Part shown: piece by piece, positions 10,607-19,191 of the stretch
Layout: every line of letters begins with the position of its first letter
Position numbering within the stretch: position 1 is the first letter of the stretch
From: Muricoccus harenae
Lineage (GTDB): Bacteria; Pseudomonadota; Alphaproteobacteria; Acetobacterales; Acetobacteraceae
Reading direction: 5' to 3'
DNA length: 64,000 nt
NCBI RefSeq assembly: GCF_009848505.1
Contig: NZ_WWDL01000006.1
Coordinates: 62,001 to 126,000, forward strand
Notes under the pieces: model-generated
Database searches by the model: none
What the model was told of the DNA's origin: nothing
Seen by the model: only the letters and a program-made list of their open reading frames with translations
Translations under genes and position numbers: made by a program

Positions 10607-11491
10607 TCAGAGGCCAAGGAAGCCGTCCAGCGCCGCCATCACCTCCTCCGGCGCCTCCTCGGCCAGGTAATGCCCGCTGTTCACCGGCCCACCGGTGATC
10701 GGTCCGTCCGCGAAGTCGCGCCAGAGTTGGAGCGGCTGGTACCACTGGCCGATCTTCCCCTTCGAGCCCCAGAGCACCAGCATCGGGCAGCGAATCCTCT
10801 CGCCCACCATGCGGGATGTGCGGTCGTGTTCCAGGTCGAGGCCCGTGGCGGCGCGGTAGTCCTCGCAAATCGATTCCACCGTGCCGTCCAGCTTCAGCGC
10901 GGCGATGTAGTCGGCGCGGGCCTCGGGATGGAAGAAGCCGTCATCCTTCGGCTCGCGGCTGGTCTGGAGGCGGAACCAGTCCTCCACGTCCCGCTTGATC
11001 ATCCGCTCCGGCAGCGGGTGCTTCTGGGCCAGGAAGAACCAGTGATAATAGCCCATGGCGAAGGCCATGTCGGTGCGCTCGAAATGCGCGAGGGTGGGCA
11101 CGATATCCATCGTGCAGAGCCGCTCCACCCGCGCCGCATGGTCCAGCGCCAGCCGGTGCGCCACGCGGGCGCCGCGGTCATGGCTCACCACGCCGAAGCG
11201 CTCGAAGCCCAGCGAGGTCATCAGCGCAGCAAGGTCCGCGGCCATCTCACGCTTGGACATGGCCGCGCTGTCTGGCGAAACTGCGGGCTTGGTGCTGAAG
11301 CCATAGCCGCGGATGTCGGGGCAGATCACGGTGAAGCGCCGCGCCAGCACCGGCGCCACTTTGTGCCACATGGCATGGGTCTGCGGATTGCCGTGGAGCA
11401 GCAGCAGGGGAGGGCCCTCGCCACCTCGGCGCAGGCGCAGCGACGCCCCGTTCACCTTGCGCGTTTCGAGTGTGAAGCCATCGAAGAACAT
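10607..11491 (-). CDS. Alpha/beta hydrolase resembling haloacetate (fluoroacetate) dehalogenase
   Basis: The product is 294 residues from the ATG at 11491, which has GGGAGAGG seven bases upstream. The alpha/beta hydrolase core shows 'LLLHGNPQTHAMWHKV' (oxyanion region) and a nucleophile elbow with aspartate, 'SHDRGARVAHR' (Asp105, with Arg106 and Arg109). A second acid lies in 'MDIVPT' (Asp129) and a C-terminal His in 'NSGHYLAEE' (about His274). The Asp nucleophile and flanking arginines match fluoroacetate dehalogenases, where the arginines bind the substrate carboxylate. Epoxide hydrolase-type activity is an alternative. Confidence 0.75.
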   Translation of the reverse strand: MFFDGFTLETRKVNGASLRLRRGGEGPPLLLLHGNPQTHAMWHKVAPVLARRFTVICPDIRGYGFSTKPAVSPDSAAMSKREMAADLAALMTSLGFERFGVVSHDRGARVAHRLALDHAARVERLCTMDIVPTLAHFERTDMAFAMGYYHWFFLAQKHPLPERMIKRDVEDWFRLQTSREPKDDGFFHPEARADYIAALKLDGTVESICEDYRAATGLDLEHDRTSRMVGERIRCPMLVLWGSKGKIGQWYQPLQLWRDFADGPITGGPVNSGHYLAEEAPEEVMAALDGFLGL

Positions 11492-11678
11492 GTCGCCTCT
11501 CCCGGATCGCGTCGACCGCGCATCCTGCCTCGGGCAGCCCCGCCCGTCAGCCCTTGGGGGGCGGGCTCCGCACGCCGCGCGGCCCCGCCGAATCGGCGCC
11601 GTTCCCCCGTGCGACGATCCATGCCATCCGTCGCGAAATCCCGCGCGGCGGGAACGCAACAAAGGGAAGGGAGCCCCC

Positions 11679-12677
11679 ATGACCAGGACCATCACACGGC
11701 GCGACGCATCCAGGCTCCTCTGCGCCTTGTCCGCCACCATCGCCATGCCCAGCCTTGCGCGCGGGCAGGTAGGCTGGGCGCCGGGCCGCCCCATCGTGCT
11801 TGTTGTCCCCTATCCGGCCGGCGGCCCCACGGACGTGCTCGCCCGCCTGGTCGCCGGGGAGATGGCGAAGGATTTCGGCTCCCCGGTGGTGGTGGAGAAC
11901 ATCGCGGGCGGCGGCGGGTCGATTGGCGCGCGCCGCGTCGCCACGGGGCCGGCGGATGGCACCTCCATCATGCTGGCCTCCAACCAGACCCATGCCACCA
12001 ACATCTCCCTCCTGCCCGATGGCGGCGGCTATGACCCGGTGAAGGACTTTGCCCCGATCGCCGGCCTGGCGGACCTGCAGCACATCCTGGTGGTGCGCCC
12101 TGATGTGCCGGCGAACAGCGTGGCGGAACTCCTGGCCCTCGCCCGCGCCCAGCCGGGGAAGATCACCTGCGCGTCCACCGGCCAGGGCTCGGCCTCCCAC
12201 CTGACGCTGGAGTTGTTCCGCGCCAGGACGGGGGTGGACATGGTGCATGTGCCCTACCGCGGCTCCTCGCCCATGCTGAACGATCTCCTGGGTGGGCATG
12301 TGCAGGTGAGCTTCGCTACCACGCCGACCATCCTGACGCAGGTGCAGTCCGGCAAGCTGCGTGCCCTGGCGGTGGCCTCGCCCAATCGCTCCCCGCATCT
12401 GCCGGAGCTGCCGACCTTGGCGCAGGCTGGGGTGCCGGGCGTCGAGGCCGATGCCTGGTTCGGCCTCTTCGCCCCCTCCGGCGTCCCCGCGCCCGCCCTG
12501 ACGCGGCTGCGGGAGCTGACCCTCGCCGCCATCGCGCGCGAGCCAGTCCGCGCCCGCACCACCGAGGTCGGGATGACGGTGAACGTGCGCAACGCCGAAG
12601 CCATGGGCTTCTTCCTGAAGGAGGACATCGCTCGCTGGGCCGAGGTCATTCGCACGGCCAATGTGAAGCCGGCTTAG
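11679..12677 (+). CDS. Tripartite tricarboxylate transporter receptor (Bug family)
   Basis: The product is 332 residues from the ATG at 11679, with an AAGGGAAGGGAG ribosome-binding region upstream. The N-terminus has a twin-arginine-like 'TRRD' and a hydrophobic signal. The mature part has 'GRPIVLVVPYPAGGPTDVLARL' in pieces typical of Bug receptors, then 'MVHVPYRGSSPMLNDLLGGHV'. It is an orphan receptor without TctAB nearby. The dehydrogenase gene starts 3 bases after its stop, so the two probably share an mRNA and perhaps a substrate pathway. Confidence 0.92.
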   Translation: MTRTITRRDASRLLCALSATIAMPSLARGQVGWAPGRPIVLVVPYPAGGPTDVLARLVAGEMAKDFGSPVVVENIAGGGGSIGARRVATGPADGTSIMLASNQTHATNISLLPDGGGYDPVKDFAPIAGLADLQHILVVRPDVPANSVAELLALARAQPGKITCASTGQGSASHLTLELFRARTGVDMVHVPYRGSSPMLNDLLGGHVQVSFATTPTILTQVQSGKLRALAVASPNRSPHLPELPTLAQAGVPGVEADAWFGLFAPSGVPAPALTRLRELTLAAIAREPVRARTTEVGMTVNVRNAEAMGFFLKEDIARWAEVIRTANVKPA

Positions 12678-12680
12678 TTG

Positions 12681-13595
12681 ATGCGCGCCATCGTCACCGG
12701 CGCCGCCGGCTTTCTCGGCGGAAGGCTGGCGGCGATGCTCGCGGCGAATCCGCGGCTGTCGGCGGTGACAAGCCTGGACCGCACCGCCCCGCCCGCCAAT
12801 GGACCCCTCAGGCCCATCCAGGCGGACATCGCCCGCTTTCCTGAGGTGGCGCCCATGGCGGAGGTGGTCGTCCACGCCGCCGCCATCACCAGCCAGGCGA
12901 GTGAGGCCGACCCAGAGGCCGCCTTTGCCATCAATGTCGAAGGCATGCGCGCCGTCCTCCGCTGGGCGCGCGCGCAGCCTTCGCCGCCACGTGTCCTGCT
13001 ACTCTCCAGCATCGCCGTCTTTGGCCAGGGCGATGCGGTGGCGGTGGAGGACACTCCGCCCAATCCACGCTCCAGCTACGGCACCACCAAACTCATCGCC
13101 GAGCGCCTTCTGCTCGACGCTACGCGCCGCGGGGAGGCCGATGGCGTCATCCTGCGCCTGCCGGTATCCATCATCTGCACCGCCCCCCGCACCGCGCCGC
13201 CCGGCGCCGGCTTCGTCTCGGATCTGATCGATGCCGCCCTGCGCGGCGGGCCTTTCACCGTGCCGCTGGCCTCTGACCACGCGATCCCGGTGGCCTCGGT
13301 GGAGGCTTCGCTCGGCCTCGCCCTGCGCGCGGCGCTGGAGCCGGTGCCGGCACGGGTGCTCCATGTCCCATCCCTGGCGGGATCGGCCGATTCGGTCCGC
13401 GCCGCCCTGGCCGGCTGCGGCTTGCCCGCGCCGGACATCACCTGCGCGCCGGATCCTGCGGTGGAGCAACTCGTAGCCGGCTGGCCCGCGCGTCTCGGCA
13501 CGATCCACCCCGACTTCTCCGCCGGCCTTACCGATCCGGGGTTGGAGCCGATCATTCGCGCCCATGCCGATCGGATTGCCAGGGCCCAGACATGA
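12681..13595 (+). CDS. NAD-dependent epimerase/dehydratase family, DenD-like
   Basis: The product is 304 residues from the ATG at 12681 (a TTG just before it is also in frame). It begins with the Rossmann motif 'GAAGFLGGRL' and has 'SSIAVFGQGDAVAVED' and the catalytic 'SSYGTTKLIAE' (YxxxK). The pattern 'SYGTTKLIAERLLLDATRRGEADGV' in segments resembles D-erythronate dehydrogenase (DenD), which oxidises C4 sugar acids; that assignment is from memory of the family. A Bug receptor lies immediately upstream, fitting uptake and oxidation of a small hydroxyacid. Confidence 0.75.
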   Translation: MRAIVTGAAGFLGGRLAAMLAANPRLSAVTSLDRTAPPANGPLRPIQADIARFPEVAPMAEVVVHAAAITSQASEADPEAAFAINVEGMRAVLRWARAQPSPPRVLLLSSIAVFGQGDAVAVEDTPPNPRSSYGTTKLIAERLLLDATRRGEADGVILRLPVSIICTAPRTAPPGAGFVSDLIDAALRGGPFTVPLASDHAIPVASVEASLGLALRAALEPVPARVLHVPSLAGSADSVRAALAGCGLPAPDITCAPDPAVEQLVAGWPARLGTIHPDFSAGLTDPGLEPIIRAHADRIARAQT

Positions 13596-13596
13596 A

Positions 13597-13630
13597 GGCG
13601 CCGCCGGCTCCTTGCGGAACCGGCGGCGCC
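13597..13630. terminator. GC-rich hairpin between convergent genes
   Basis: A near-perfect 15-bp stem with a 4-base loop starts two bases after the dehydrogenase stop (GGCGCCGCCGG.TCC paired with GGA.CCGGCGGCGCC). It lies between convergent genes and could stop transcription from both sides. No T-run follows on either strand, so it may act as an mRNA-stabilising structure or need Rho. Confidence 0.6.
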
Positions 13631-13658
13631 CATCGGACCCGGAAAGGGGAAGGAGCGA

Positions 13659-14033
13659 TCAGCGCCCCTTCGTGCGTGCCTTGCGCGCCGCATAGCGGCG
13701 ATCGCGCTCGAGCTTCGCCTCGATCAGCGCCTGCCTCGCGCGTTCGGCGGCCTCGGCGGCTTCGCGAGCAAGCTCGGCCTGGCGGGCTTCCTCCTCGGCG
13801 ATCAGCCGCAGGCGCTCAGCCTCCTGGCGGGCCTTCTCCTCCTCCTTGAGGCGGCGGCGCTCGGCCTCGCGAATCTCACGGGCCTCAATGATCCGACGGC
13901 GCTCCTCCTGCCGGGCCAGTACGGTCGGATCGTCAGGCGCCGGCCGGGCCTTGAAGCGCTCAAGCAGAGCCTTCTTGGCCTCGTTGGAGTTCTTGCTGCG
14001 GTCGTTGAAGTCAGTGCCCTTGAGGGTTCGCAT
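13659..14033 (-). CDS. DUF6481 family protein, charged helical protein
   Basis: The product is 124 residues and starts 'MRTLKGTDFNDRSKNSNEAKKALLERF'-like, the pattern I associate with DUF6481 proteins of alphaproteobacteria. From about residue 40 to the end it is a long Glu/Arg/Ala-rich segment, expected to form one continuous alpha helix or coiled coil. The C-terminus is basic ('RRYAARKARTKGR'). Function is unknown. It is a single gene bounded by hairpins on both sides. Confidence 0.8.
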   Translation of the reverse strand: MRTLKGTDFNDRSKNSNEAKKALLERFKARPAPDDPTVLARQEERRRIIEAREIREAERRRLKEEEKARQEAERLRLIAEEEARQAELAREAAEAAERARQALIEAKLERDRRYAARKARTKGR

Positions 14034-14118
14034 CTTTGCTCTCTGCTGGGGTCCGGTGCCGGTTATGCTCTCCGGGCGGGCCGCGTCGCGGGATGGCCGT
14101 CAGGTGGCATCGCGCGCG

Positions 14119-14167
14119 CGAAAAAGAAAGCCCGGAAAGCAAGGCCTGAAGCCAAAGCCTTCCGGGC
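14119..14167 (-). terminator. Rho-independent terminator of the trxB-lysR operon
   Basis: Read on the minus strand, a stem of GCCCGGAA (14167-14160) pairs with TTCCGGGC (14137-14130). It encloses a 22-base loop containing a second small hairpin, and is followed by TTTCTTTTT. This is a canonical intrinsic terminator placed downstream of the LysR gene, and it is not on the coding path of any gene. It insulates the DUF6481 gene from the operon. Confidence 0.75.
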
Positions 14168-14328
14168 GAGTGACATACAGGGAGGCTTCACGTCTGGGAG
14201 ACGCGGGATCCATGGACCCCGTCCGGATCAATCACCGAACGAAAACGAGATTATGCGCGGACTCGCCAAGGTGGGGGCGCCAATAACGGCGACCGGCCAT
14301 GCGAGGATCGCATGACGCGGTGCAGCAA

Positions 14329-15219
14329 TCACCCCATGGCCGCCAACTCGGCGACGAGGAAGTCCCGGAAGACCGCCACGCGCTTGGAGTTCCGCATTTC
14401 CTCGGGATAGACGAAGTAGGCTTCGATCTTCGGCGTCTTCAGTTCGGTCAGCACCGGAACGAGCTCCGCGAGGTCGTCGCCCATGTAGTCCGGCAGCGCG
14501 GCCAGCCCGAGCCCCGAGCGCACGGCCCGAAGCATGGCGGGCAGGGAGTTCACCTCCACCGCCGCACGGCGAGGCGATCCGGGGCGGCGCCCCGCCTCGG
14601 CGAGCCAGTTGATGTCGTCCACCGGCGGCCGGTAGTCGCCATAGATGATCAGCCGGTGGGCATCGAGATCCTCCGCCCGCTGCGGAATTCCCGCGGTACG
14701 GAGGTATTCGGGCGAACCCACCACCTTCCAGCCGAAGGTCGCGATATGGCGCTGGATCAGGTCCGGCTGGCGGGGCGGGTGCATGCGGATGGCGAGGTCC
14801 GCCTCCCGCATCGCTAGGTCCAGCTCGGTGTCGTCCAGCAGAAGCGTGACCGTCACCTCGGGGTGCAGCTTCAGGAAGCGCTCCAACCGCGGCGCCAGCC
14901 AGGTGGAGCCGAAGCCGGTGGTGGTCGTCACCTTCAGCCGGCCCGCGGCGCGCTCGCGGCTCTCGGTCAGCAGCGCCTCGGTCATGGCCAGCTTGGCGAA
15001 GACCTCGCGCACCGTGCGGTTCAGCGTCTCGCCCTGCTCCGTCAGGATCAGCCCGCGTGCGTGGCGGTGGAAGAGCGGCACCGCCAGGCTCTCCTCCAGC
15101 GCCTGGATCTGGCGGGAGACGGCGGATTGGCTGAGATTCAGCGTATCCCCCGCATGGGTGAAGGATCCCGCCTCGGCGACTGCGTGGAAGACCCGCAGCT
15201 TGTCCCAATCCAGCGGCAT
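14329..15219 (-). CDS. LysR family regulator of the LsrB/VtlR type
   Basis: The product is 296 residues from the ATG at 15219, which overlaps the trxB stop (TGATG); an in-frame GTG lies one codon earlier. The N-terminus 'MPLDWDKLRVFHAVAEAGSF' and 'LSQSAVSRQIQALE' form the winged HTH. The substrate-binding domain has 'VTTTTGFGSTWLAPRL'. N-terminal wording and position after trxB with a divergent Lrp match rhizobial LsrB and Brucella VtlR, as I recall them. The protein contains no cysteine at all, unlike the redox-sensing picture reported for LsrB. Confidence 0.88.
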   Translation of the reverse strand: MPLDWDKLRVFHAVAEAGSFTHAGDTLNLSQSAVSRQIQALEESLAVPLFHRHARGLILTEQGETLNRTVREVFAKLAMTEALLTESRERAAGRLKVTTTTGFGSTWLAPRLERFLKLHPEVTVTLLLDDTELDLAMREADLAIRMHPPRQPDLIQRHIATFGWKVVGSPEYLRTAGIPQRAEDLDAHRLIIYGDYRPPVDDINWLAEAGRRPGSPRRAAVEVNSLPAMLRAVRSGLGLAALPDYMGDDLAELVPVLTELKTPKIEAYFVYPEEMRNSKRVAVFRDFLVAELAAMG

Positions 15220-16214
15220 CACGCGTCCACCGCGTCATAGGCAGCCGGGGAGGGGGCGTCGTCCGGGATGTGGGCCAGCCACTTCTCGGCATCGAGCGCC
15301 GCCATGCAGCCACTGCCCGCCGCCGTGACGGCCTGGCGGTAGATGCGGTCCTGCACGTCGCCGGCGGCGAAGACCCCCGGTAGGCTGGTGCGGGCCGAAC
15401 CGGGGTGGGTCACGATGTAGCCGTCCTCATCTGTCTGGAGTTGGCCTCGGAACAGGGCGGTGGCGGGGTCGTGGCCGATGGCGACGAACATGCCGTGCAC
15501 CGGCAGCTCGTAATGCCCGCCGCCCAACGTATCCCGCAGCTTAAGGGCGCGGAGCGCCGGGAACTTGTCCTCGGTCGCCAGGGCCTCCTCGACCACCGTA
15601 TTCCAGAGGATGGAAATCTTCGGGTGCTTGAACAGGCGCTCCTGCATGATCCGCTCGGCCCGCAGGCTGTCGCGGCGATGGATCAGCGTGACCTTGCTGG
15701 CGAGGCCGGCGAGGTACAGCGCCTCCTCCACCGCCGAATTGCCGCCGCCGATCACCGCCACCTCCTTGCCGCGGAAGAAGAAACCGTCGCAGGTCGCGCA
15801 GGCGGAGACGCCGAAGCCGGACAGCTCCTTCTCCCCGGGAATGCCCAGCCAGCGCGCCTGGGCGCCGGTGGCGATCACCAGGGCGGAGGCCTCGTAGGTA
15901 TCCCCCGAATCGCCCAGGGCACGGATTGGGCGCGCGCCCAGATCCACCTGGGTAACGACGTCCTGAATGATGCGCGTGCCCACATGCTCGGCCTGGGCCC
16001 GCATCTGGTCCATCAGCCAGGGGCCCTGTACCGCGGCTGCGAAGCCCGGGTAGTTCTCGACATCGGTGGTGATGGTCAGCTGCCCGCCGGGCTGGAGCCC
16101 GGCGACCAGGATCGGCTCCAGCCCCGCGCGGGCCGCATAGATGGCAGCGGTATACCCGGCCGGGCCGGCCCCGAGGATGAGCAGTCTTGTGCGGTGGGTC
16201 TCGGCCACGTCCAT
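15219..16214 (-). CDS. trxB: Thioredoxin-disulfide reductase
   Basis: This FAD enzyme passes electrons from NADPH to thioredoxin in the cytoplasm. The 331-residue product starts at the ATG at 16214, just before the FAD-binding 'LLILGAGPAGYTAAIYAARAG' region. It has the redox-active 'CATC' (Cys139/Cys142), the NADPH-binding 'VIGGGNSAVEEALYL' and the C-terminal 'GVFAAGDVQD'. The frame is open a further 25 codons upstream, but homology starts at 16214. It is cotranscribed with the LysR gene and diverges from lrp. Confidence 0.95.
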   Translation of the reverse strand: MDVAETHRTRLLILGAGPAGYTAAIYAARAGLEPILVAGLQPGGQLTITTDVENYPGFAAAVQGPWLMDQMRAQAEHVGTRIIQDVVTQVDLGARPIRALGDSGDTYEASALVIATGAQARWLGIPGEKELSGFGVSACATCDGFFFRGKEVAVIGGGNSAVEEALYLAGLASKVTLIHRRDSLRAERIMQERLFKHPKISILWNTVVEEALATEDKFPALRALKLRDTLGGGHYELPVHGMFVAIGHDPATALFRGQLQTDEDGYIVTHPGSARTSLPGVFAAGDVQDRIYRQAVTAAGSGCMAALDAEKWLAHIPDDAPSPAAYDAVDA

Positions 16215-16386
16215 GTTCCAGATGCAGTGCAGACTCGTGGGGGTACCATATCGGTGCGCGCCCCGCCTTGCACCACCCCACTCCTGCACCTGCTTCTGGC
16301 GGGGTCTTGAAGCCCGCCCCCTGGACGGAGGATAGTCTCCCCATCAGAAGCGTCCGGCCCCATTCGGCCCGAGAGAAGACCCGCCC

Positions 16387-16866
16387 TTGAAAGACCTCGG
16401 CCCCGCCGCCCTCGACGCGACTGATCGCGACATCCTGCGCGAATTGCAGGCCGACGGCCGGATGACCAACGTGGCCCTGGCCGCCAAGGTCGGCCTCTCC
16501 GCGCCTCCCTGCCTCCGACGCGTCCGGCGACTGGAGGAAACCGGGGTGATCCGCGGCTACCATGCCGATGTCGAGCCTTCCTCCCTCGGCTGGGAGATCA
16601 CCTTCTTCGCCGTGGTGGGACTCGAGAGCCAGAAGCTGCCGGTGCTGGAGGCCTTCGAGGCTATGGTGCGGGACTGGCCGGAGGTGCGGGAGTGCCACAT
16701 GATTCGCGGCGGCGGCGACTTCCTACTGCGGCTGGTTGCCCGCAACCCGGCGCATGAGAACGAGCTGACCAACCGCCTGACCGGCGCCCCGACGGTGATG
16801 CTGGTCCGGACCCTGCAGACCATCCGCACCTCCAAGGACGAAGCCGGGGTCCCCGTGGAGGGCTGA
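16387..16866 (+). CDS. Lrp/AsnC family transcriptional regulator
   Basis: The product is 159 residues starting with TTG at 16387. It has an N-terminal AsnC-type HTH ('LDATDRDILRELQADGRMTN', then 'LAAKVGLSAPPCLRRVRRLE') and a C-terminal RAM ligand-binding domain ('EVRECHMIRGGGDFLLRLVA'). Lrp/AsnC proteins respond to amino acids and form octamers. It is divergent from trxB, and this Lrp-trxB-LysR trio is conserved in alphaproteobacteria, so it may regulate trxB or itself. Confidence 0.93.
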   Translation: MKDLGPAALDATDRDILRELQADGRMTNVALAAKVGLSAPPCLRRVRRLEETGVIRGYHADVEPSSLGWEITFFAVVGLESQKLPVLEAFEAMVRDWPEVRECHMIRGGGDFLLRLVARNPAHENELTNRLTGAPTVMLVRTLQTIRTSKDEAGVPVEG

Positions 16867-16892
16867 CGCCCTCCACCCTCAGCGAGGCGCCC

Positions 16893-19079
16893 TCAGCGCC
16901 GCCCCCAGATCCCCAGCCCGGCCGCCCGTGCCGCGGCCTCGCGCCGCCGCAGGCCAGGCGAGGCCTCGGGCGCTGCCTGCCCGCCGCCGTTGGAGAGCAC
17001 CACCTCCGCGAGGTCGCGCCCCGCAACGCTGCAGCGATGCGCCCCGTCGGCCACCGGCTCGCAGGTCACCTCGCGCCCGCCGATGAAGGATTCCATGTCG
17101 CGGGCGTATTCGCCGCCCTGGCCAATCACTCCCGCCAGCTGCACCGCGCGGTCGCCAATCCGCAAGGTGGCGGTATCCACGACACGGGCGGGCCCTCTCA
17201 GCGGTGCCACCTGGCGCGGGGCCTCGGCGGTGGTGGCGGGGGCCTCCGCCGGCAGCGGGGCCTCGGCGGTCTTCACCCGGTCGGCCTCGTCCACGAAGTC
17301 GTGCCAGATCCGCGCCGGCAGCCCGCCGCCGCTTACCCCCTGCATGGGGGAGTTGTCGTCATTTCCAACCCAGACGCCGACCACCGCATCGGCCGTCATG
17401 CCAATGAACCAGGCGTCGCGGTTGTCCTGGGTGGTGCCGGTCTTGCCCGCCACCGGCCGGTCCAGCCGGGCAGCCCGCCCCGTGCCGTCCCGCACCACGG
17501 CGAGCAGCAGGTCGAGCATGTCTTGCTGCGCTGCCGGGGACATCACCTGTGCCCCGCCCATGGGGCCCTCGGGCCGCGCATAAAGGGTCCGGTCCCGCGC
17601 CCGCACGCCGCGCACCACATAGGGCTCCACCGTCCGGTTGCCGGGGATGGAGGCGAAGGCCGTCACCATCTCCAGCAGCGTCGCCTCGCCGCTGCCGAGC
17701 GCGATGCTCGGCACGGCCGGCATTTCGGAGCGCAGCCCCATGCGCCGGGCCATCTCGAGCACTCGCTCCCGGCCGACCGATTGGAACAGCTGCACCGCCA
17801 CCGTATTCACCGAGCCGGAGAAGGCCTGCCGCAGCGTCATCGCGCCGCGGAAGCCGCCCGAGGAATTGCCGGGCGCCCAGTTCCCGATCTGCACGGGCCG
17901 GTCCACCACCATGCTGTCCGGCCGCATCCCGGCTTCCAGCGCCGCCGCATAGGTGAAGAGCTTGAACAGCGATCCCGGCTGCCGCCGCGCCTGGGTGATG
18001 CGGTTGAACTGGCTAGTCGCGTAGTCGCGCCCGCCCACGGCGGCCAGCACCGCGCCGTCATGCGAAATCGCCAGCAGCGCCGCCTGACCGGCCTTCTGCC
18101 GCTCACCCTCGCGGTCCAACCAACGCCCCACGACCTTTTCAGCCAGATCCTGCAAGGCGGGATCGAGGGTGCTGCGCACCGCCAGATCGATCGGGATCGG
18201 CCCGACCAGTCGGCGCGCCTCCCCCTCCACCCAATCAGCAATGTAGCCGCGCCCGGGCTGCATCTCCGGCGGGGTGCGCAAGGCAGGGGGCGCGGCGCGG
18301 GCCGCCGCCAGTTCCTCTGGCGTGGCGCGCCCCGTCTCCCCGATGACGGAGAGCACCAGATCAGCCCGGCGCCGGGCCCCCTCCAGGTTCCGCGTGGGGG
18401 CCAGGGCGGAGGGGGCGCGCACCAGCCCCGCCAGCATTGCCGCCTCGGCCAGGTTCACCGCCGAGGCCGGCTTGCCGAAGTAGCGCCGAGCCGCCGCATC
18501 CACCCCGGTGGCGCCCGCGCCGAAATAGGCGGCGTTGAGGTAGCGGGCGAGAATCTCCTCCTTGGACAGCCGCGTCTCCAGCCACAGTGCGAGCATCGCC
18601 TCCTGCGTCTTGCGGATGAGGCTCTGCTCCTGGGAGAGGAAGAGAAGCCGCGCGAGCTGCTGGGTGATGGTGCTCGCCCCCTCCCGCCGCTCACCGGTCA
18701 CGTTGCGCCAACCAGCCCGGGCGATGCCGCGCAGGTCCACGCCATGATGGTCGAAGAACCGCCGGTCCTCGATGGCCACCACCGCGTCGATCAGGGGCTT
18801 CGGGATGCTGCCGGGCTCCACCGGATCGCCATGCAGGCTGCCGCGCGTCGCGAAGGCTGCGCCGTCCCGTGACTCCAGGATGAGGGAGGCCGGCGATGCC
18901 TCTGGCGCCATGCCGCCGCCAACGGGAATGCGCAGCAGGCACCAGCCAAGGAAGGCCAGTACCGCCAGGGCGACGAGGGAAAGCCCCAGCAGGATCCTCG
19001 CCGGCCGAAACAGGGCGCGCAGGAGGCGGAATGGCCGGGAACGGGGAGGCACCGGCGCGCTGGTTGTGGTGGGCGCCAT
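16893..19079 (-). CDS. Class A penicillin-binding protein with degenerate SNase-like tail
   Basis: This bifunctional peptidoglycan synthase has 728 residues from the ATG at 19079 (a TTG one codon earlier is in frame). After a single TM anchor (about 23-50) comes the GT51 transglycosylase domain with 'AIEDRRFFDHHGVD' and 'EGASTITQQLAR'. The transpeptidase motifs are 'SLFK' (SxxK), 'SVN' (SxN) and 'KTGTTQ'. The last 100 residues resemble a staphylococcal-nuclease OB fold ('AVQLAGV', 'GREVTCEP', 'AARAAGLGIWG') but lack the catalytic Asp/Arg/Glu set. It acts in the periplasm. Confidence 0.9.
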   Translation of the reverse strand: MAPTTTSAPVPPRSRPFRLLRALFRPARILLGLSLVALAVLAFLGWCLLRIPVGGGMAPEASPASLILESRDGAAFATRGSLHGDPVEPGSIPKPLIDAVVAIEDRRFFDHHGVDLRGIARAGWRNVTGERREGASTITQQLARLLFLSQEQSLIRKTQEAMLALWLETRLSKEEILARYLNAAYFGAGATGVDAAARRYFGKPASAVNLAEAAMLAGLVRAPSALAPTRNLEGARRRADLVLSVIGETGRATPEELAAARAAPPALRTPPEMQPGRGYIADWVEGEARRLVGPIPIDLAVRSTLDPALQDLAEKVVGRWLDREGERQKAGQAALLAISHDGAVLAAVGGRDYATSQFNRITQARRQPGSLFKLFTYAAALEAGMRPDSMVVDRPVQIGNWAPGNSSGGFRGAMTLRQAFSGSVNTVAVQLFQSVGRERVLEMARRMGLRSEMPAVPSIALGSGEATLLEMVTAFASIPGNRTVEPYVVRGVRARDRTLYARPEGPMGGAQVMSPAAQQDMLDLLLAVVRDGTGRAARLDRPVAGKTGTTQDNRDAWFIGMTADAVVGVWVGNDDNSPMQGVSGGGLPARIWHDFVDEADRVKTAEAPLPAEAPATTAEAPRQVAPLRGPARVVDTATLRIGDRAVQLAGVIGQGGEYARDMESFIGGREVTCEPVADGAHRCSVAGRDLAEVVLSNGGGQAAPEASPGLRRREAAARAAGLGIWGRR

Positions 19080-19191
19080 CAAAACACGCCCATCCTGCCG
19101 CCCAGTTCGATGCTTTGCTTCACCATGGCCCCCGCCTCAGTTGCCCCGGGGCCGACGCGATCCGACAGCGCGCAGTTCCCGGCGCGGAGCC

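Noticed and set aside
17037-18872. A 611-codon plus-strand frame antisense to the penicillin-binding protein
   Set aside because: It has His/Gly/Arg-rich composition and no motifs; the PBP on the minus strand has all its catalytic motifs.
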